Shown: piece after piece, positions 22,020 through 23,094 of the stretch
Layout of the letters: each line of letters begins with the position of its first letter
Position numbering within the stretch: the stretch's first letter is position 1
DNA from: an uncultured Paracoccaceae bacterium
GTDB lineage: Bacteria; Pseudomonadota; Alphaproteobacteria; Rhodobacterales; Rhodobacteraceae
Assembly: GCA_937927675.1 (NCBI GenBank)
Contig: CALBSG010000002.1
Location: 1 to 23,094, forward strand
DNA: 23,094 nucleotides
Direction: 5' to 3'
Notes under the pieces: generated by a model
What the model was told of the DNA's origin: nothing
The model's database searches: none
The model's input: only the letters and a program-made list of their open reading frames with translations
Made by a program: the position numbers and the translations under genes

Positions 22020-22889
22020 TTACTTCCAGCGGCGGTGAATCCAGAACCACTGATCCAGATTGCGCCGGACGATGGATTCAAGGCTGTCGTTCAGCGCTTG
22101 GGTCATCGCCTCTGGCGTGCCGTCAGGGATCGGCGCCTCGACGGTGATTTCAAAAGACAGCCCGTCAGGCTGACGTACCGCATAGGTCGGGATCACCAGC
22201 GCGTTGTATTTCAGCGCCAGTTCGGCCGCCGAAAGCGCGGTCAGCGCGGTCTTGCCGAAAAAGGACAGGGGGGCGCCATGGCTCATGGATTGGTCCACCA
22301 AAAGCCCCAGCATGCCGCCGCTGCGCAGATGGCGCACCATATCACCCAAGCCCTTTTTGCCGCGCGGGAACAGCGGGGTTCCGATGCGGCTGATGGCGCG
22401 GACGTAATGGCCGTTGAAGTAGCGGTTTTTCATCGGGTTATAGAGCGCGCCCACCCGGTAGCCGCGCGCGATCAGCGCCGCACGGCTGGCGTCGTAATTG
22501 CCGAAATGCCCGGTGACCAGGATCACCGGCCGGCCCGCCTGATGCGCGGCCTCCAGCGCGGGCACGCCGGGGCCGGTCAGCGGGTGGCTGACGGCATGGG
22601 CGACGAACTCGGGGCCGGAATAGATCTCGATCAGGGTGCGGCCGACGTTGTCCGGCACGGCGCGGACGATGCGTTCCACCTCGGCCGGGGCGAGACCCGG
22701 CAGGACATGGGCAAGGTTGTTGCGGATACGGCGGCGATAGCCCGCAAGCGGGGCCACGATGCGGCTGACCGCCCAGCCCGCGAACGGCACCCGCCAGCGG
22801 TAGGGCAGGCGCAACAGGCCCCAGAACAGGCCGCGGATCAGGCGGTCTTCGATGTAGCTGCCCAGATGGAACGGGGATTTTTCTGTCAT
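22020..22889 (-). CDS. lpxL: Lipid A biosynthesis acyltransferase (LpxL/HtrB family)
   Basis: This 289-aa inner-membrane-associated acyltransferase of the LpxL/LpxM family transfers a secondary acyl chain to a lipid A precursor. The catalytic HX4D motif is H128-FGNY-D133 in VTGHFGNYDASR. Other conserved blocks are NRYFNGHYVRAI, the FPRGKKGLGDM segment and GLLVDQSMSHGAPLSFFGK. A hydrophobic N-terminal stretch (about residues 18-50) should hold it at the membrane. The ATG at 22889 overlaps the stop of the upstream transporter gene (ATGA), indicating co-translation. LpxL versus LpxM specificity cannot be told from sequence, so the symbol marks the family. Confidence 0.88.
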   Translation of the reverse strand: MTEKSPFHLGSYIEDRLIRGLFWGLLRLPYRWRVPFAGWAVSRIVAPLAGYRRRIRNNLAHVLPGLAPAEVERIVRAVPDNVGRTLIEIYSGPEFVAHAVSHPLTGPGVPALEAAHQAGRPVILVTGHFGNYDASRAALIARGYRVGALYNPMKNRYFNGHYVRAISRIGTPLFPRGKKGLGDMVRHLRSGGMLGLLVDQSMSHGAPLSFFGKTALTALSAAELALKYNALVIPTYAVRQPDGLSFEITVEAPIPDGTPEAMTQALNDSLESIVRRNLDQWFWIHRRWK

Positions 22890-23094
22890 GTCCTGTCGGT
22901 CCGGCGCGCGGCCACGGTTTCGCGGTGCCAGACATAAAGCCCCGCTCCCACGATCACAAGCGCCCCGACCAAGGTCCAGCCATCAGGCCAGTCGTTGAAG
23001 AAGAGGATCGACCAGATGGTCGAAAACAGAATTCCAAGATAGGTGAAGGGGGCGACGACCGATGCTTCGGTCGTGGAGAAGGACCGGATGATGC
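22886..23094 (-). CDS. DMT/EamA family transporter, C-terminal end (5' part beyond window)
   Basis: The last 68 codons of a membrane protein run from the window edge to TGA at 22886. The residues SFSTTEASVVAPFTYLGILFSTIW and FFNDWPDGWTLVGALVIVGAGLYVWHRE match, in order, the ninth and tenth helices of a drug/metabolite transporter (EamA type) with a short polar tail ending RRTDRT. In this family the pattern AS(V)VAPFTYL followed by a GALVIVGAGLY-type helix is characteristic. The substrate is unknown. It is upstream of, and overlaps by 4 nt, the lipid A acyltransferase gene, so the two are probably one transcription unit. Confidence 0.82.
   Translation of the reverse strand, partial: IIRSFSTTEASVVAPFTYLGILFSTIWSILFFNDWPDGWTLVGALVIVGAGLYVWHRETVAARRTDRT

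Noticed and set aside
1..23094. tRNA/rRNA genes, CRISPR arrays, insertion sequences, phage or toxin-antitoxin/defence genes
   Set aside because: Looked for and not seen: no cloverleaf-like sequence, regularly spaced repeat, transposase or integrase motif was found by reading.

Overview
From about position 1,850 to the end, the window reads as the chromosome of a Rhodobacterales alphaproteobacterium of the Rhodobacter/Tabrizicola/Gemmobacter type. It is GC-rich and densely packed, with many ATGA-type gene overlaps. The gene families (DUF3422, DUF1223 beside aconitase, a CPPxC rhodanese-like protein, and a PntB C-terminus) have the sequence style I associate with that group. The first ~1.7 kb looks different. 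The PntA C-terminus, the N-terminal half of PntB and a tandem stem-loop between them resemble Burkholderiales (Comamonadaceae). The change falls inside one of the most conserved stretches of pntB, which suggests a metagenomic assembly chimera, or less likely a real recombinant gene. No database search was possible, so these taxonomic statements rest on recognition.

Layout. 1-2439 (+): proton-translocating transhydrogenase, pntA (5'-truncated) and pntB. 2600-3877 (+): a DUF3422 membrane-anchored protein. 3915-9676 (-): a five-gene peptide-type ABC transporter operon in the transcription order ATPase, ATPase, binding protein, permease, permease. Most of its joints are 4-8 nt overlaps; the exception is the gap after the binding-protein gene, which holds a hairpin. 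9677-9907: divergent control region. 9908-14943 (+): ArgE-type M20 deacetylase, DadA-type FAD oxidoreductase (ATGA overlap), a short Hsp70-like (YegD-type) ATPase and an M20D amidohydrolase. 15087-16433 (+): a secreted rhodanese-like protein and a membrane-anchored LysM protein. 16451-17452 (-): moaA. 17538-17990 (+): a small lipoprotein. 18011-18172 (-): a possible 53-aa ORF. 18291-20978 (-): acnA. 21240-21974 (+): a DUF1223 thioredoxin-like protein. 22020-23094 (-): an LpxL-type acyltransferase and the 3' end of a DMT/EamA transporter, overlapping by 4 nt.

How the genes fit together. The transporter and its divergent neighbours look like one scavenging module. A peptide or N-acyl-amino-acid-like compound would be imported, split by one or both M20 hydrolases, and the amine oxidised by the FAD enzyme; the substrate cannot be read from sequence. 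The other genes are housekeeping: redox balance (pnt), molybdenum cofactor (moaA), TCA cycle (acnA) and lipid A (LpxL type).

I found no RNA genes, CRISPR array, insertion sequence, phage or defence genes, and nothing I would call a new biological system. The points most worth a second look are the chimeric pntB, the transporter/deacylase/oxidase module, the mirror-image apparently leaderless promoters between moaA and the lipoprotein gene, and the hairpin that forms a continuous stem only on the transporter mRNA strand.
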